From: an uncultured Lentisphaerota bacterium
Lineage (GTDB): Bacteria; Verrucomicrobiota; Kiritimatiellia; RFP12; UBA1067
Assembly: GCA_946413265.1 (NCBI GenBank)
Contig: CAMKJU010000009.1
Coordinates: forward strand, 1 to 64,000
Length of the DNA: 64,000 bases
Reading direction: 5' to 3'
The notes beneath the pieces were generated by a model. It made no database searches, was not told where the DNA came from, and saw only the letters and a list, made by a program, of their open reading frames with translations. Each line of letters begins with the position of its first letter. Position 1 is the first letter of the stretch. Shown piece after piece: positions 50,833 to 59,374 of this stretch. Both the position numbers and the translations under genes were made by a program.

Positions 50833-51594
50833 ATGGATCGCAAACTTACAATCATGCCCTGTCTCGACATGATCAACGGACGCGTCGTCAAGGGCGTCAA
50901 TTTCGTAAACATCAAGGACGCCGGCGACCCAGTTGAATGCTGCCGCGCGTACTGCGCCGCAGGCGCCGACGAGCTCGCAATGCTCGACATCACGGCCACC
51001 GTAGAGGGACGCAAGACCCTTCTGGAGGTCGTCCGCAAGGTTGCCGACGCGGTCACCGTCCCGTTCACCATGGGCGGCGGCATCTCTTCCACTTCGGCCG
51101 CCGAAGAGGTCCTCAAGGCCGGCGCGAACAAAGTTTCCACGTCGTCCGCCGTGTTCCGCCGTCCGGAGATGATCGGGGAGATGGTGCGCGCGTTCGGTCC
51201 GGAGCGAGTGACGGTGGCCATCGACGTCGCTCAGAACGCGGCAATGCCGTCAGGTTACGAGGTGTTCATCGACGGCGGACGCACCGCGACCGGAAAGGAC
51301 GCGATCGAGTGGGCAAAGCAGGTCAACGACTTCGGCGTCGCCTGCATTCTCCCTACCTCCAAGTCGACGGACGGCGTGCGCACGGGCTACGACCTCCCGC
51401 TCATCCGCAAGATCCGCGCGATCACGGACGCATCCGTCGTCGCATCTGGCGGCGCAGGCACGATGGAGCACTTTGCCGAGGCCGCCGAGGCGGGCGCCGA
51501 CGTGCTTCTCGCCGCGTCGGTCTTCCACTTCCATGTCATCGGGATTCCGGAACTGAAGAAGTTCCTAGCCGACCGCAACCTGCCCGTCCGTTAA
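50833..51594 (+). CDS. hisF: Imidazole glycerol phosphate synthase cyclase subunit
   Basis: 253 residues from MDRKLTIMPCLDMI; longer upstream frames cross the promoter. The half-barrel symmetry of HisF is visible: IMPCLDMINGRVVKGVNFVN with the catalytic Asp near 11, DELAMLDITAT near 46, VPFTMGGGIS near 77-86, VTVAIDVAQN near 126-135 with the second catalytic Asp, ACILPTSKSTDGVRTGYD near 170-187 and VVASGGAGTMEHF near 203-215. It makes IGP and AICAR with HisH. No other his gene is nearby, so it is a single-gene unit. LPTSKSTDG differs from the usual TS-M-D form. Confidence 0.93.
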   Translation: MDRKLTIMPCLDMINGRVVKGVNFVNIKDAGDPVECCRAYCAAGADELAMLDITATVEGRKTLLEVVRKVADAVTVPFTMGGGISSTSAAEEVLKAGANKVSTSSAVFRRPEMIGEMVRAFGPERVTVAIDVAQNAAMPSGYEVFIDGGRTATGKDAIEWAKQVNDFGVACILPTSKSTDGVRTGYDLPLIRKIRAITDASVVASGGAGTMEHFAEAAEAGADVLLAASVFHFHVIGIPELKKFLADRNLPVR

Positions 51595-51608
51595 AGTGTT
51601 GCTCAAAA

Positions 51609-51765
51609 ATAGTCTCGCGCAGAGGCGCAGAGAAGCAGAGAGCTCAGAGAAAGCCCTCTTATTTGCTTTTGCTATTGGGAGTTTTGGAGTTTAGGAGGCT
51701 TGAGAGAGAATTTATAATATTCTCCTTAACTCCGAGACTCCTAATCTCCCAGCAGCGAAAGCAAC
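51609..51765. repeat. Composite repeat: CGCAGAGGCGCAGAG block plus TTGCTTTCGC-type inverted repeat, copy 4
   Basis: Nearly the same two-part element as 25120-25285, with small differences (TTTGCTTTTGCTATTGGGAG at the left end, CAGCGAAAGCAA at the right). It fills the gap between hisF and the secreted 670-residue protein, which converge here. Confidence 0.85.
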
Positions 51766-51783
51766 AAAGGCGCGGGCGGCGGG

Positions 51784-53796
51784 CTAACGGGCTACGACCG
51801 GAAAGAGGTAGCCGCCTGTCCAAGCCGGTACTGGTGGTAAGGTCACGAGGACATCGGCACCGTCGCGCGTGACATCAAGCACAACGTCTTCCGCGTCAAA
51901 CATCGACCACACCGCCTTCGTCGCATCCGCAGGAACTCCGCGCAGGCGCATCCGCACGGACGGCGTGCGCCCGATCGACGTGTTCACGAACACCACGGAC
52001 GCGAGAGAACCATCCTTCCGCACGCGCGGTTGAACGAAGGAGCGCGTCGGCGTCTCCAGAAGAACCGGCGACTTGCCGTGCGACGCCCAGTCCGCCAGAC
52101 GGTGGAGCTGCCCCACCCTGTCGCCCGACGCGATCGCGAGCGCCGCCGTGAACGCATGTGTCCCAAACACCACGCGACGGCGGCCCTCCTTCGTCTCGAA
52201 CATCACCGCCGCATATCCCGGCAGGTTCAACGGCGCGTTGTTCGCGTCGCTGTAATATTCGGAAAAGGCCACGGCTCCCGGAGCGGGCTTCAAGAAGAGC
52301 GTCTGACCCGACACCGGCGTTTCGCACGCCTTGAAGCCTTTGTTCACGGGTACGGACAAGAACCGCTCGCGCAGATTCCCGTTGGCGGCTGCAAAGCCCG
52401 TAAGCCCGATTTCCGCGCCGTATCCGGCCTTGAAGAGGGTTTCCGCCGCTGCGCCGTCGATCAGCAAATCTTCGGCGAGAAGCTGCTCCACGGCCTCCTT
52501 GCCCGCTTCAACGGCATCCTTCGCTGCGGTCGTGGTGACGATGCGCGCGAGGTCCGAACGCGCACCGGGAATGAGCGGCTTGAGGGGCAGGGAACCAGTC
52601 AGAAGCTGGACTGGAGGATCGCCCGCAAACCCATAACCGCAACGCACCGCGCCTTCGTTCAGCGCCACGTAGCGCTTCATCATCGCCGCGTTGCGCGCGA
52701 GCGGCGCAAGAATCTCGTCGCCGTACCATTCCGGCGTCTCGAATCCGGCGTCCATCACGAGCGCGGAAATGGAGTTCATGCCCTGCGCAAGCGACTCCAG
52801 TGCCTCAAGGAGCACGCCCTGTCCTGTGCGGCAGGCGAAGGAGCGCGGACACGACTCGATCTCCGGACAGATTCTGTCGATGAACGGCAAGGGGCCGATC
52901 GTGTCGATCTGGAGTGCCAGCGTATACGCCTTCCCGATCTGCGCGCGCGCGTCGCTGTCGAAGTACGCGCCCGCGCCGGGACGCATCCCCACGGGCAGGC
53001 CCGTCGCCGCATGGTGCGCCTCGTAGAGAAGGCGGTGTTCGGGGAAGCAACGTCCCGGCTGTTGCTGGCACATCCGCGTTTCAGGGGACGCCGCGTGGAC
53101 CGCCTCGGCGATCACGCGCACCAGCTCGGCCTCGCCCTCAAACGCGAACGCGCGCCAGCGGGCGGCGAGCGCGGCGTCGGTCTTCATTTCCTCGACCAGC
53201 TGCTTGCGCGTGCGCTTCTTGCCTTCCTTCTCGGCGAACTTCCCCAAACAGTATTCGCAGTGGCAGCCCCAGCCAGGGCCTCCGTGGTTGACGATGCGGA
53301 TATCGTCGTCGATCCACGCAGAATAAGGACGCATCGCGGCGGCATAGAGCGTGGCCATCTCCTTCATGTACGCAAGGAATCCCGGCGCGCGGAAGCAGTT
53401 GCACCCCTTCGCTACGGCCCCGTTCGCCGACGTGAATCCCTGCCACGTCATGCCGGTGTTGTCCGCATAGTAGAGGAAAGAGTCGCCGTGCCCGATCGTC
53501 GCCTGTATCTGGAGCGACGGCAGAATGCCGATCTTGCGCAGGTCATCCGACGCCTTCGCGAGCCGTTGGGCGGCGGCACGGTGTTCCTCCATCTTCGGGA
53601 AACTGATGCCCGTCGAGAACCACACCTCGTCGACGCCGGCACGGTACTTCGCGAACTGCTCGCGCAGTCCGTTCCATACCTCTTCTCTGTCGGTGTGGGG
53701 CTTGCGCAGGCGGATCGCGGAAAACGGGATCGCGTCGCCATACGCGACCCCGACCGACGCGATTGCAAGACTTGCCAGTTTCGCGAAGTGCTGCAT
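51784..53796 (-). CDS. Secreted TIM-barrel-like protein, possible glycoside hydrolase
   Basis: 670 residues with a Sec signal (about 1-20). The first half has the periodicity of a (beta/alpha)8 barrel: VDEVWFSTGISFPKMEEHR near 55, SAWIDDDIRIVNHGGPGWGCHC near 164-185, SPETRMCQQQPG near 240 and DTIGPLPFIDRICPEIES near 300. Acidic residues at strand ends could be catalytic. A Cys-rich CHCEYCLGKF may bind a metal. The C-terminal third is beta-rich. It lies 12 bases after the GH2 beta-galactosidase, so they are one operon and probably act on one substrate. No CAZy family is identified with confidence. Confidence 0.65.
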   Translation of the reverse strand: MQHFAKLASLAIASVGVAYGDAIPFSAIRLRKPHTDREEVWNGLREQFAKYRAGVDEVWFSTGISFPKMEEHRAAAQRLAKASDDLRKIGILPSLQIQATIGHGDSFLYYADNTGMTWQGFTSANGAVAKGCNCFRAPGFLAYMKEMATLYAAAMRPYSAWIDDDIRIVNHGGPGWGCHCEYCLGKFAEKEGKKRTRKQLVEEMKTDAALAARWRAFAFEGEAELVRVIAEAVHAASPETRMCQQQPGRCFPEHRLLYEAHHAATGLPVGMRPGAGAYFDSDARAQIGKAYTLALQIDTIGPLPFIDRICPEIESCPRSFACRTGQGVLLEALESLAQGMNSISALVMDAGFETPEWYGDEILAPLARNAAMMKRYVALNEGAVRCGYGFAGDPPVQLLTGSLPLKPLIPGARSDLARIVTTTAAKDAVEAGKEAVEQLLAEDLLIDGAAAETLFKAGYGAEIGLTGFAAANGNLRERFLSVPVNKGFKACETPVSGQTLFLKPAPGAVAFSEYYSDANNAPLNLPGYAAVMFETKEGRRRVVFGTHAFTAALAIASGDRVGQLHRLADWASHGKSPVLLETPTRSFVQPRVRKDGSLASVVFVNTSIGRTPSVRMRLRGVPADATKAVWSMFDAEDVVLDVTRDGADVLVTLPPVPAWTGGYLFPVVAR

Positions 53797-53808
53797 TTTC
53801 CGGCCTCC

Positions 53809-56800
53809 TTACTTGTCCGAAATCATCGGCTGGAGTTCGGCCATGGAGGCCCACGGCTGCGACTTGTCCCACGGCGAAAGCGCGTTGAAGCGGATGTACC
53901 GTGCGGACTCCTTCTGCTTGAACGTGATCTCCGTGAGGTCGTCCGTGTTTGCAAGCTCGCCTTCCGCGACCGTGCGCCAGGTCTTCGCGTCGTCGCTCAG
54001 CTCGAGGCGGTAGCGGCGGACGCGTCCGTGGTCCATGTCCTGACGCGGAACGGCGATGACGCCTTTGAGCGCGAGCGTCTTGCCGTAGTCGCCGATGACG
54101 AAGTGCGGATAGCCGGGGTTGCGCTTCTTCCACTGCGTGTGCCAAATGGTCGAGATGTCGCCGTCGAAGGCGTTGCTCGCGCCCTCGCGCTCGCTGGCCT
54201 CGTCGGACGACGCGCCCGCCGCCTTGTAGCGCTTGAACTGCGTGAAGCTGTTCGCGGGCGCGGGCGGGAACGTGAACGGCTCGTCCGAGAGCGCGGTCGT
54301 CACGCGATACGGCACGATCGCGAAGTCGAGGCGGTAGTTCTTCGACGTGTCGATGATGTCGCGCCTCATCGGCCCCGGACCGCAGCTCGCGCCGCCGAGT
54401 CCGCGCGTCTCCGCGAAGATGCCGAACTCGACCTTGGTGATCGGCGGCAGCTCCGGCGGGTGCGAGGCCGCGATGATCTCCGTCGGCGAATATGGAATCG
54501 CGGTGAACGCAAACGGCGCGCCGAGCGTCGCGAAGCCGATTGCGCCCTTCGCGCCCGAGAGCGTCACGGCGTCGGTTTCCTCGAAGTTGTTGGCGTCCTC
54601 GGGACGCGCGTACGGCATCACGAACGTCGTGAGGTCGGTCGTCCAAAGGCCCCTGAACGCGCCGGACTTGCGGTCGCGGTAGTTCTCGAACGGACCGCGT
54701 CCGAACCACTCCACCTGCGCGAAGTCGAGCGGGAGGACGAAACGCCAGCCGATGCGCGGCAGCTCGCGGTTGAAGCCGACGGGACGGATCTCGCTGCGGC
54801 ACGACACCTTGCCGTCGCCATTGACGCGCCAGCGCAGGACGGCGCGGAAGTACGGCGCCGAAACACGCGACGGCGCGCCCTTCGCCTCGATGTGTCCGCC
54901 CGGCCGCCCGTAGTTGACCAGCGACTCCTTGGCCTCGCCCCGGCACTCCACCTCCACCGTGAACGCGAGCGCGTGCGCGTCGTCGTCGTCTCTCCAGACC
55001 TCGCCGAAGGAAATCGCCTTCTGTCGGAAGTTGCGCCAGCCGCACTGGCTCCACTGCGCCGCCGGACGGAGCTCGTTCGAGCTCGGCGCACGGTAGGCGT
55101 CCAGCACCATCGGCGCGAGCAGACGCTCCACGCCCTTGACCTTGTACGAGACGAGCGCGCCCGTGGCGCGGTCGAACGCGACCGACGCAACGCCGCCGGT
55201 CGGCACCAGGAACTCGACCCGTCCGTCCTCCTTGCGCACCATCATGTCCATCAGCTTCATCCCGAGCGCCTGCGCGCGCTTGTCGTTCGGCAGGTCGATC
55301 TGGTCGTTGGCGACGACATACCCCTTCTCGATGAAGCCCTCGCTCTCCTTCGCGATGAACTCGTACCGCACGGAAACCGAGTTGCCGGGCTTGTTCGCCT
55401 CATGCGCGGCGGCGGGGAGCTCCACGGTCTTCTCGCCGCGCGGACCGATATCGGAGACATCGATCATCCGCGAGGAAACGGCCTTGCCGTTCACGAGAAC
55501 CGTCTCTTTCACATCGAAACGATTCATGCACCTGAAGAACTGCTTGTTCTTTATGGTGACGGTCTTTATTTCGGCGGGCAGAGGGCTGCCCGCCCTACCG
55601 GCGGCCTCCTGGTAGGGCGGTCGCCCCGCGACCGCCGCGCCATCCGCCACCACCGCAACGGGCTGGTACACGTGCTTGATCTCCCAGTACGCGGGCTCGA
55701 GGGCGCGGTCGGAGAGGATGCAGCCGTTCATCACGAACTGTCCGTCCGTCGGCGCGTCGCCGAAGTCGCCGCCGTAGGCGATGATCATCCGCTCCTCCCA
55801 TTTTCCATTTTCCATTTTACACTTTACACTCTTGTAGAGGCCCTGGTCGACCCAGTCCCAGATGCAGCCGCCGATGATCACGTCGGAACTCTCGAAGGCG
55901 TCCTGGTAGTCCTTCAGGTTGCCCATCGCGTTCATCATGTTGTGCGCGTACTCGCAGAGGAAGTACGGACGCTTCGACTTCGTGTCGGCGGCGCGGCGGC
56001 GGACATGATCGACGGACGGATACATGTTGGAGTCGATGTCGGAGGCCGACCAGTCGCGCTCGTAGTGCGTGGGACGCGACCAGTCGCGAGCGTGTACCGC
56101 GTCGTCGGCCGCCTTGAAGTTCTTGCCGGGGCCCGATTCGTTGCCGTGGCTCCAGAAGAGGACGGACGGATGGTTCTTGTTGCGCTCGACCATGTTCATG
56201 TTGCGCCACACCGTCGCGAGCGTGAAGCGCGGGTCGTGGCTCGACGAGCCCTTCCCGTATCCCATGCCGTGCGTCTCCACGTTCGCCTCATCCATGAGCG
56301 CAATGCCGTTCAGGTCGCAGAGATAGTACCAGTAGTCGTCCTGCGGATAGTGCGAGTTGCGCACGAGCGTGCAGTTCGCGCGCTTCAGGAGCTTCACGTC
56401 CTCCTCCTGGCGCTCGTGCGGACAGTAGTGTCCGAACATCGGATCCGTCTCGTGGCGGTTCGCGCCGCAGAGCTTCACCTTCTTGCCGTTGAGGCAGTAG
56501 CGTCCGTTGATGATCTTGCTTTCGCGGAACCCGAAGAGCGTAGAAACGCATTCGAGCGGCGGGCGCGGGGCGCCCGCCCTACCGACGGCCTCCTGGTAGG
56601 GCGGTCGCCCCGCGACCGCCTCCAGTGAAAGCACGAGCTTGTAACAGTTCGGAGTCTCGTGGCTCCAGAGGCGGGGAGAGTGCAAAGTGTAAAATGTAAA
56701 ATGTAAAATTGAGGAAACGTCATCGTTGTTACGCTCTCGACGCTCCTCTTTCTTTTCCATCGGCACAACATTCCCATCCATGTCGTACAGAGTCGCCTTA

Positions 56801-57690
56801 ACCGCCAAGTCCGCCATTTTACACTTTACATTTTCCATGTTACATTCGCTCTCGACAGAGAGCGTCCAGTCTCCGTCGTACTTGCCCTCCTGCGCCGGCT
56901 TCGCCCGCGCGAAGAAGTCGCGGATGTAGGTCTGCGGACGCCGCACGAGCCACACCGAGCGGAAGATGCCGGAGAGGCGGAACATGTCCTGGTCCTCGAG
57001 GTACGAGCCGTCGCTGTAGCGGTACACCTCCAGTGCCACCGTGTTCTTGCCGGGCTTCACGATGTCCGTCACGTCGTACTCGGCGGCGCAGCGGCTGTCC
57101 TTCGTGAAGCCGACGTACTTCCCGTTCACCCACAGGTAGTAGAAGGAATCGACGCCGTCGAACTTGAGGAACACGCGGTCGCCCTTCCACGACGCGGGCA
57201 GCTCGAAGTCGCGACGGTACGAGCCCACGGGGTTGCGCGCGTCGTAGTTGGTGAAGTTCTTCGGCGGCTCGTCCATCACGTAGGGCGGATTCATCTTGAA
57301 CGGATAGCGGGAGTTCGTGTAGAGCGCCGTGCCCCAGCCGCCCTTGCCGTTCGCGCCGTACGCCTGCCACGAACACGGCACCTTGATCGTCTCCCAGCCG
57401 GAGACGTCATAATCCAGTTTCTCGAAGCCGACCGGACGCAGCGAGGGCTCCTTCACCCACTTGAACTTCCACGCCGTGTCGGAGTCGAGGCAGATCTGCC
57501 GATCCGTCTTCCACGGGAGGATTTCAAGCGCGGCACGTTCATTCGCGAACGGCGCGAACGCCGCGCGCGTCTTCTCGCGACCGAGGCTCATGCGCGAGAG
57601 GTCCTGCCATTCAGTGCCGTCAATGCGGCGTTCTTCCGCGAAAACGGCGCTCAACGCCGCAGCGGCCAACACGAGTGCTGAGGTTTTCAT
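53809..57690 (-). CDS. GH2 beta-galactosidase-like enzyme with five repeat inserts and a C-terminal F5/8 domain
   Basis: 1293 residues; LacZ is about 1020. A Sec signal (about 1-17) leads to the GH2 order: jelly-roll sugar-binding domain (GVDSFYYLWVNGKYVGFTKD near 185), Ig-like domain, TIM barrel with acid/base Glu in WSHGNESG near 515 and nucleophile Glu in FLCEYAHN near 578, then the Bgal_small_N domain. A discoidin/F5-8 type C-like module (from about 1160, ASNAFDGDISTIWHTQW) ends it. Five repeat clusters are translated near residues 282-292, 326-337, 357-378, 620-631 and 685-706. Transcription start is predicted on the ATG. Confidence 0.93.
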   Translation of the reverse strand: MKTSALVLAAAALSAVFAEERRIDGTEWQDLSRMSLGREKTRAAFAPFANERAALEILPWKTDRQICLDSDTAWKFKWVKEPSLRPVGFEKLDYDVSGWETIKVPCSWQAYGANGKGGWGTALYTNSRYPFKMNPPYVMDEPPKNFTNYDARNPVGSYRRDFELPASWKGDRVFLKFDGVDSFYYLWVNGKYVGFTKDSRCAAEYDVTDIVKPGKNTVALEVYRYSDGSYLEDQDMFRLSGIFRSVWLVRRPQTYIRDFFARAKPAQEGKYDGDWTLSVESECNMENVKCKMADLAVKATLYDMDGNVVPMEKKEERRERNNDDVSSILHFTFYTLHSPRLWSHETPNCYKLVLSLEAVAGRPPYQEAVGRAGAPRPPLECVSTLFGFRESKIINGRYCLNGKKVKLCGANRHETDPMFGHYCPHERQEEDVKLLKRANCTLVRNSHYPQDDYWYYLCDLNGIALMDEANVETHGMGYGKGSSSHDPRFTLATVWRNMNMVERNKNHPSVLFWSHGNESGPGKNFKAADDAVHARDWSRPTHYERDWSASDIDSNMYPSVDHVRRRAADTKSKRPYFLCEYAHNMMNAMGNLKDYQDAFESSDVIIGGCIWDWVDQGLYKSVKCKMENGKWEERMIIAYGGDFGDAPTDGQFVMNGCILSDRALEPAYWEIKHVYQPVAVVADGAAVAGRPPYQEAAGRAGSPLPAEIKTVTIKNKQFFRCMNRFDVKETVLVNGKAVSSRMIDVSDIGPRGEKTVELPAAAHEANKPGNSVSVRYEFIAKESEGFIEKGYVVANDQIDLPNDKRAQALGMKLMDMMVRKEDGRVEFLVPTGGVASVAFDRATGALVSYKVKGVERLLAPMVLDAYRAPSSNELRPAAQWSQCGWRNFRQKAISFGEVWRDDDDAHALAFTVEVECRGEAKESLVNYGRPGGHIEAKGAPSRVSAPYFRAVLRWRVNGDGKVSCRSEIRPVGFNRELPRIGWRFVLPLDFAQVEWFGRGPFENYRDRKSGAFRGLWTTDLTTFVMPYARPEDANNFEETDAVTLSGAKGAIGFATLGAPFAFTAIPYSPTEIIAASHPPELPPITKVEFGIFAETRGLGGASCGPGPMRRDIIDTSKNYRLDFAIVPYRVTTALSDEPFTFPPAPANSFTQFKRYKAAGASSDEASEREGASNAFDGDISTIWHTQWKKRNPGYPHFVIGDYGKTLALKGVIAVPRQDMDHGRVRRYRLELSDDAKTWRTVAEGELANTDDLTEITFKQKESARYIRFNALSPWDKSQPWASMAELQPMISDK
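55573..55636. repeat. Facing pair of palindromic units in GH2, copy A
   Basis: A CCCTACC-ended hairpin (55573-55599, core GGCGGGCAGAGGGCTGCCCG), then GGCGGCCTCCT, then a GGTAGGG-headed hairpin (55611-55636). The two units point in opposite directions. The same arrangement, with almost the same spacer, occurs at 56558-56620. Confidence 0.9.
55797..55832. repeat. TTTTCCATTTTACACT-type repeat in GH2, copy A
   Basis: An A/T-rich stretch of repeated CATTTT/TACACT steps in a GC-rich gene, translated as SVKCKMENGKW. It stands out by composition. Two more copies lie at 56680-56712 and 56815-56846. Confidence 0.85.
56558..56620. repeat. Facing pair of palindromic units in GH2, copy B
   Basis: CCCTACC-ended hairpin (56558-56583), GACGGCCTCCT, GGTAGGG-headed hairpin (56595-56620). 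It differs from copy A mainly in the loop and stem of the left hairpin. Confidence 0.9.
56680..56712. repeat. AAAATGTAAAATG-type repeat in GH2, copy B
   Basis: GTGCAAAGTGTAAAATGTAA and following bases, the reverse orientation of the TTTTACACT family, translated as SILHFTFYTLHS. The change of strand shows both orientations can stay open. Confidence 0.85.
56815..56846. repeat. TTTTACACTTTACATTTT-type repeat in GH2, copy C
   Basis: Same family and orientation as 55797-55832, translated as NMENVKCKM. Confidence 0.85.
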
Positions 57691-57696
57691 GCGCTA

Positions 57697-57725
57697 AGTT
57701 TATCAAAAAACCGCGCATTGTGCAA
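57697..57725 (-). promoter_or_regulatory. Promoter of the GH2 gene with +1 on the ATG
   Basis: Minus strand: TTGCAC (57725-57720), 17-base spacer containing six T and ending TTGA, TAAACT (57702-57697), TAGCGC, then ATG at 57690, which is exactly the predicted +1. No SD. Confidence 0.72.
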
Positions 57726-57783
57726 AGCCGTGCAGCGGTAATCGGTCACTCAACTGCATCTACCCAAAAACTGATACTAGAAG

Positions 57784-57860
57784 GTCCCCGTCGGGGAAGC
57801 GGCGCTCTCGCCGCTTCAAATCAGGAAGCGACATGAGTGTCGCTTCCCCGAAGGGGAACG
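57784..57860. repeat. Cluster of four hairpins, CCCCGTCGGGG and GGAAGCG types
   Basis: Within about 75 bases: TCCCCGTCGGGGA, AAGCGGCGCTCTCGCCGCTT, GGAAGCGACATGAGTGTCGCTTCC and CCCCGAAGGGG. Lies in the gap 57726-57928 upstream of the GH2 promoter and downstream of the porin gene. No gene in the gap. Confidence 0.8.
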
Positions 57861-57928
57861 CATTTTTCATGCGCTTTTGGATGGATGCAGATGAGTAACC
57901 GGTTACGTGCGGCGTTCTTGCGAGCAGA

Positions 57929-59338
57929 TCAGAAGCGGTAGCTGATGGAGACGCCGGCGGACTGGGAGAGGCCGTTGTGCGTGTCGAACTTCCAGTCGTT
58001 GCCGAGCGAATCGGTGAACCATGCGTCGTGCGACATCATGAACACGAGGCCGTAGCAGACCGTCACGTCCAGATTGCCGTAGTGCCACTGGAGACCGATC
58101 GTGCCGATGTGGCGGTCTCCGGGAGGAAGCATCGTGGAGCCGTTGTTGCGGCGGTGGCTGCACGGATCCATGTCGTACACGTATGAGCCCAGCAGCGTGA
58201 AGTTCTCGTGGAAATCCCACGCGCCGCCAAAGCCGATGCGGTAGACATCGTGCCAGTTAAGCTTCGTGGTCTTGACGCCGGAAGGAAGATGGAAGTTAAT
58301 CCTCGGCATGGAGGACCATTCCGTCCAGGTCAGCGCCGAGCCGAGGTGGACGGTATCGGTCACGTCCCAGTTGCCGCCGATTGTGACCGACTGCGGGAGA
58401 CGGATTTCCGCACTTGCATGGCCAGTGTTTTCCGCAGCGGCGGAGGAAAGCGACGTATCGACCGCCTGGTGCGCCTGCGCATTGGCCTGGGCGCTGACCT
58501 GCTGCATGGCCTGGGCATAGTAGGCATCCCAGTAGGGCGTACCGGCAAGACCCATCGCCGTAAGGCGCTCGCGCACGGCCGCGTCGGCCTGCGCCTGAGC
58601 CTGAGCCTCCGCGGCCGAGTAGTTGCGGGACTTCACGCGCGTGTGATTGTAGCCCTTCACCTTCGTGTCGATGTACGACTTGTAGAGGACGCCTGCGGAG
58701 ATCGTGTCCGTGAAACGATAGCGCGTGGAAAGTTCCCAGCCCCAATCAGTGAAGCCGTTGTCGCCCTTCAGGTGGTTGCGCATGGAGCCGTAGTAGTTGC
58801 CGTCGCTCACGGCCTGCGGGCTTGAGTACTGGTCGAACTCGAAGTACAGAAGGCGGATGCCCGCCGCCACGCTCCATTTGTCCGTAATGCGGTAGGAGAT
58901 GTTCGGGTTGAAAGTCAGTCCCTCCACGAAGGTCGAGCGCGTGTTCCAGGCCATTTCCCAGTCCTGGTTGTAGTGCGTGCCAAGACCGAACTCCGGCGCG
59001 AAGCCGAGACCGAAGGAGAAGTCGTATGGGAGCGGCACCACCACGTAGGTGTGCGGCAGCACGAAAGCGCCCGGATCCATCTTGCGGCCGTGGTGTCCGT
59101 TGATGGCCGTGTCCGCCGTGGGGTGCTCCGTCACGAAACCGGCCGTTACCACCACGTTCGTGAAGTCCGACATCGTGGCCGGGTTGTAGAACAGGGCCGA
59201 CGCATCCTGCGCCTTACCCATTACCGCGCCGCCAAGCGCCGTACCCGAGGCCGAACCCTCGTAAAGTGCGAAGCCCGCGCCGAACGCGGAAAGTCCCGTC
59301 AAAGCCACACCAGCGGCCGTAAAACACAGCTTGTTCAT
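57929..59338 (-). CDS. FadL/OmpP1/TodX-family outer-membrane protein
   Basis: 469 residues with a Sec signal (about 1-20). The FadL N-terminal hatch pattern follows (GTALGGAVMGKAQDASALFYNPATM near 32-56), then alternating beta-strands typical of a 14-strand barrel and a C-terminal aromatic-ended strand (VSISYRF). The final Phe is the outer-membrane insertion signal. FadL-type channels let hydrophobic molecules through the outer membrane. One loop (about 240-310) is Ala/Gln-rich (AAEAQAQAQADAAVRERL, QQVSAQANAQAHQ), unusual in the family. Driven by a strong TTGACA-17-TATACT promoter with an AGAAGGAC SD. Confidence 0.93.
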   Translation of the reverse strand: MNKLCFTAAGVALTGLSAFGAGFALYEGSASGTALGGAVMGKAQDASALFYNPATMSDFTNVVVTAGFVTEHPTADTAINGHHGRKMDPGAFVLPHTYVVVPLPYDFSFGLGFAPEFGLGTHYNQDWEMAWNTRSTFVEGLTFNPNISYRITDKWSVAAGIRLLYFEFDQYSSPQAVSDGNYYGSMRNHLKGDNGFTDWGWELSTRYRFTDTISAGVLYKSYIDTKVKGYNHTRVKSRNYSAAEAQAQAQADAAVRERLTAMGLAGTPYWDAYYAQAMQQVSAQANAQAHQAVDTSLSSAAAENTGHASAEIRLPQSVTIGGNWDVTDTVHLGSALTWTEWSSMPRINFHLPSGVKTTKLNWHDVYRIGFGGAWDFHENFTLLGSYVYDMDPCSHRRNNGSTMLPPGDRHIGTIGLQWHYGNLDVTVCYGLVFMMSHDAWFTDSLGNDWKFDTHNGLSQSAGVSISYRF

Positions 59339-59374
59339 TCAATTGTCCTTCTTTGGTGAAAGAAACATTGTGAC

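Noticed and set aside
52030-56628. Plus-strand open frame of 1532 codons opposite the GH2 and TIM-barrel genes
   Set aside because: It is a GC-rich shadow of two genes with clear active sites on the other strand; its product is a low-complexity Arg/His/Leu protein without motifs, SD or promoter.
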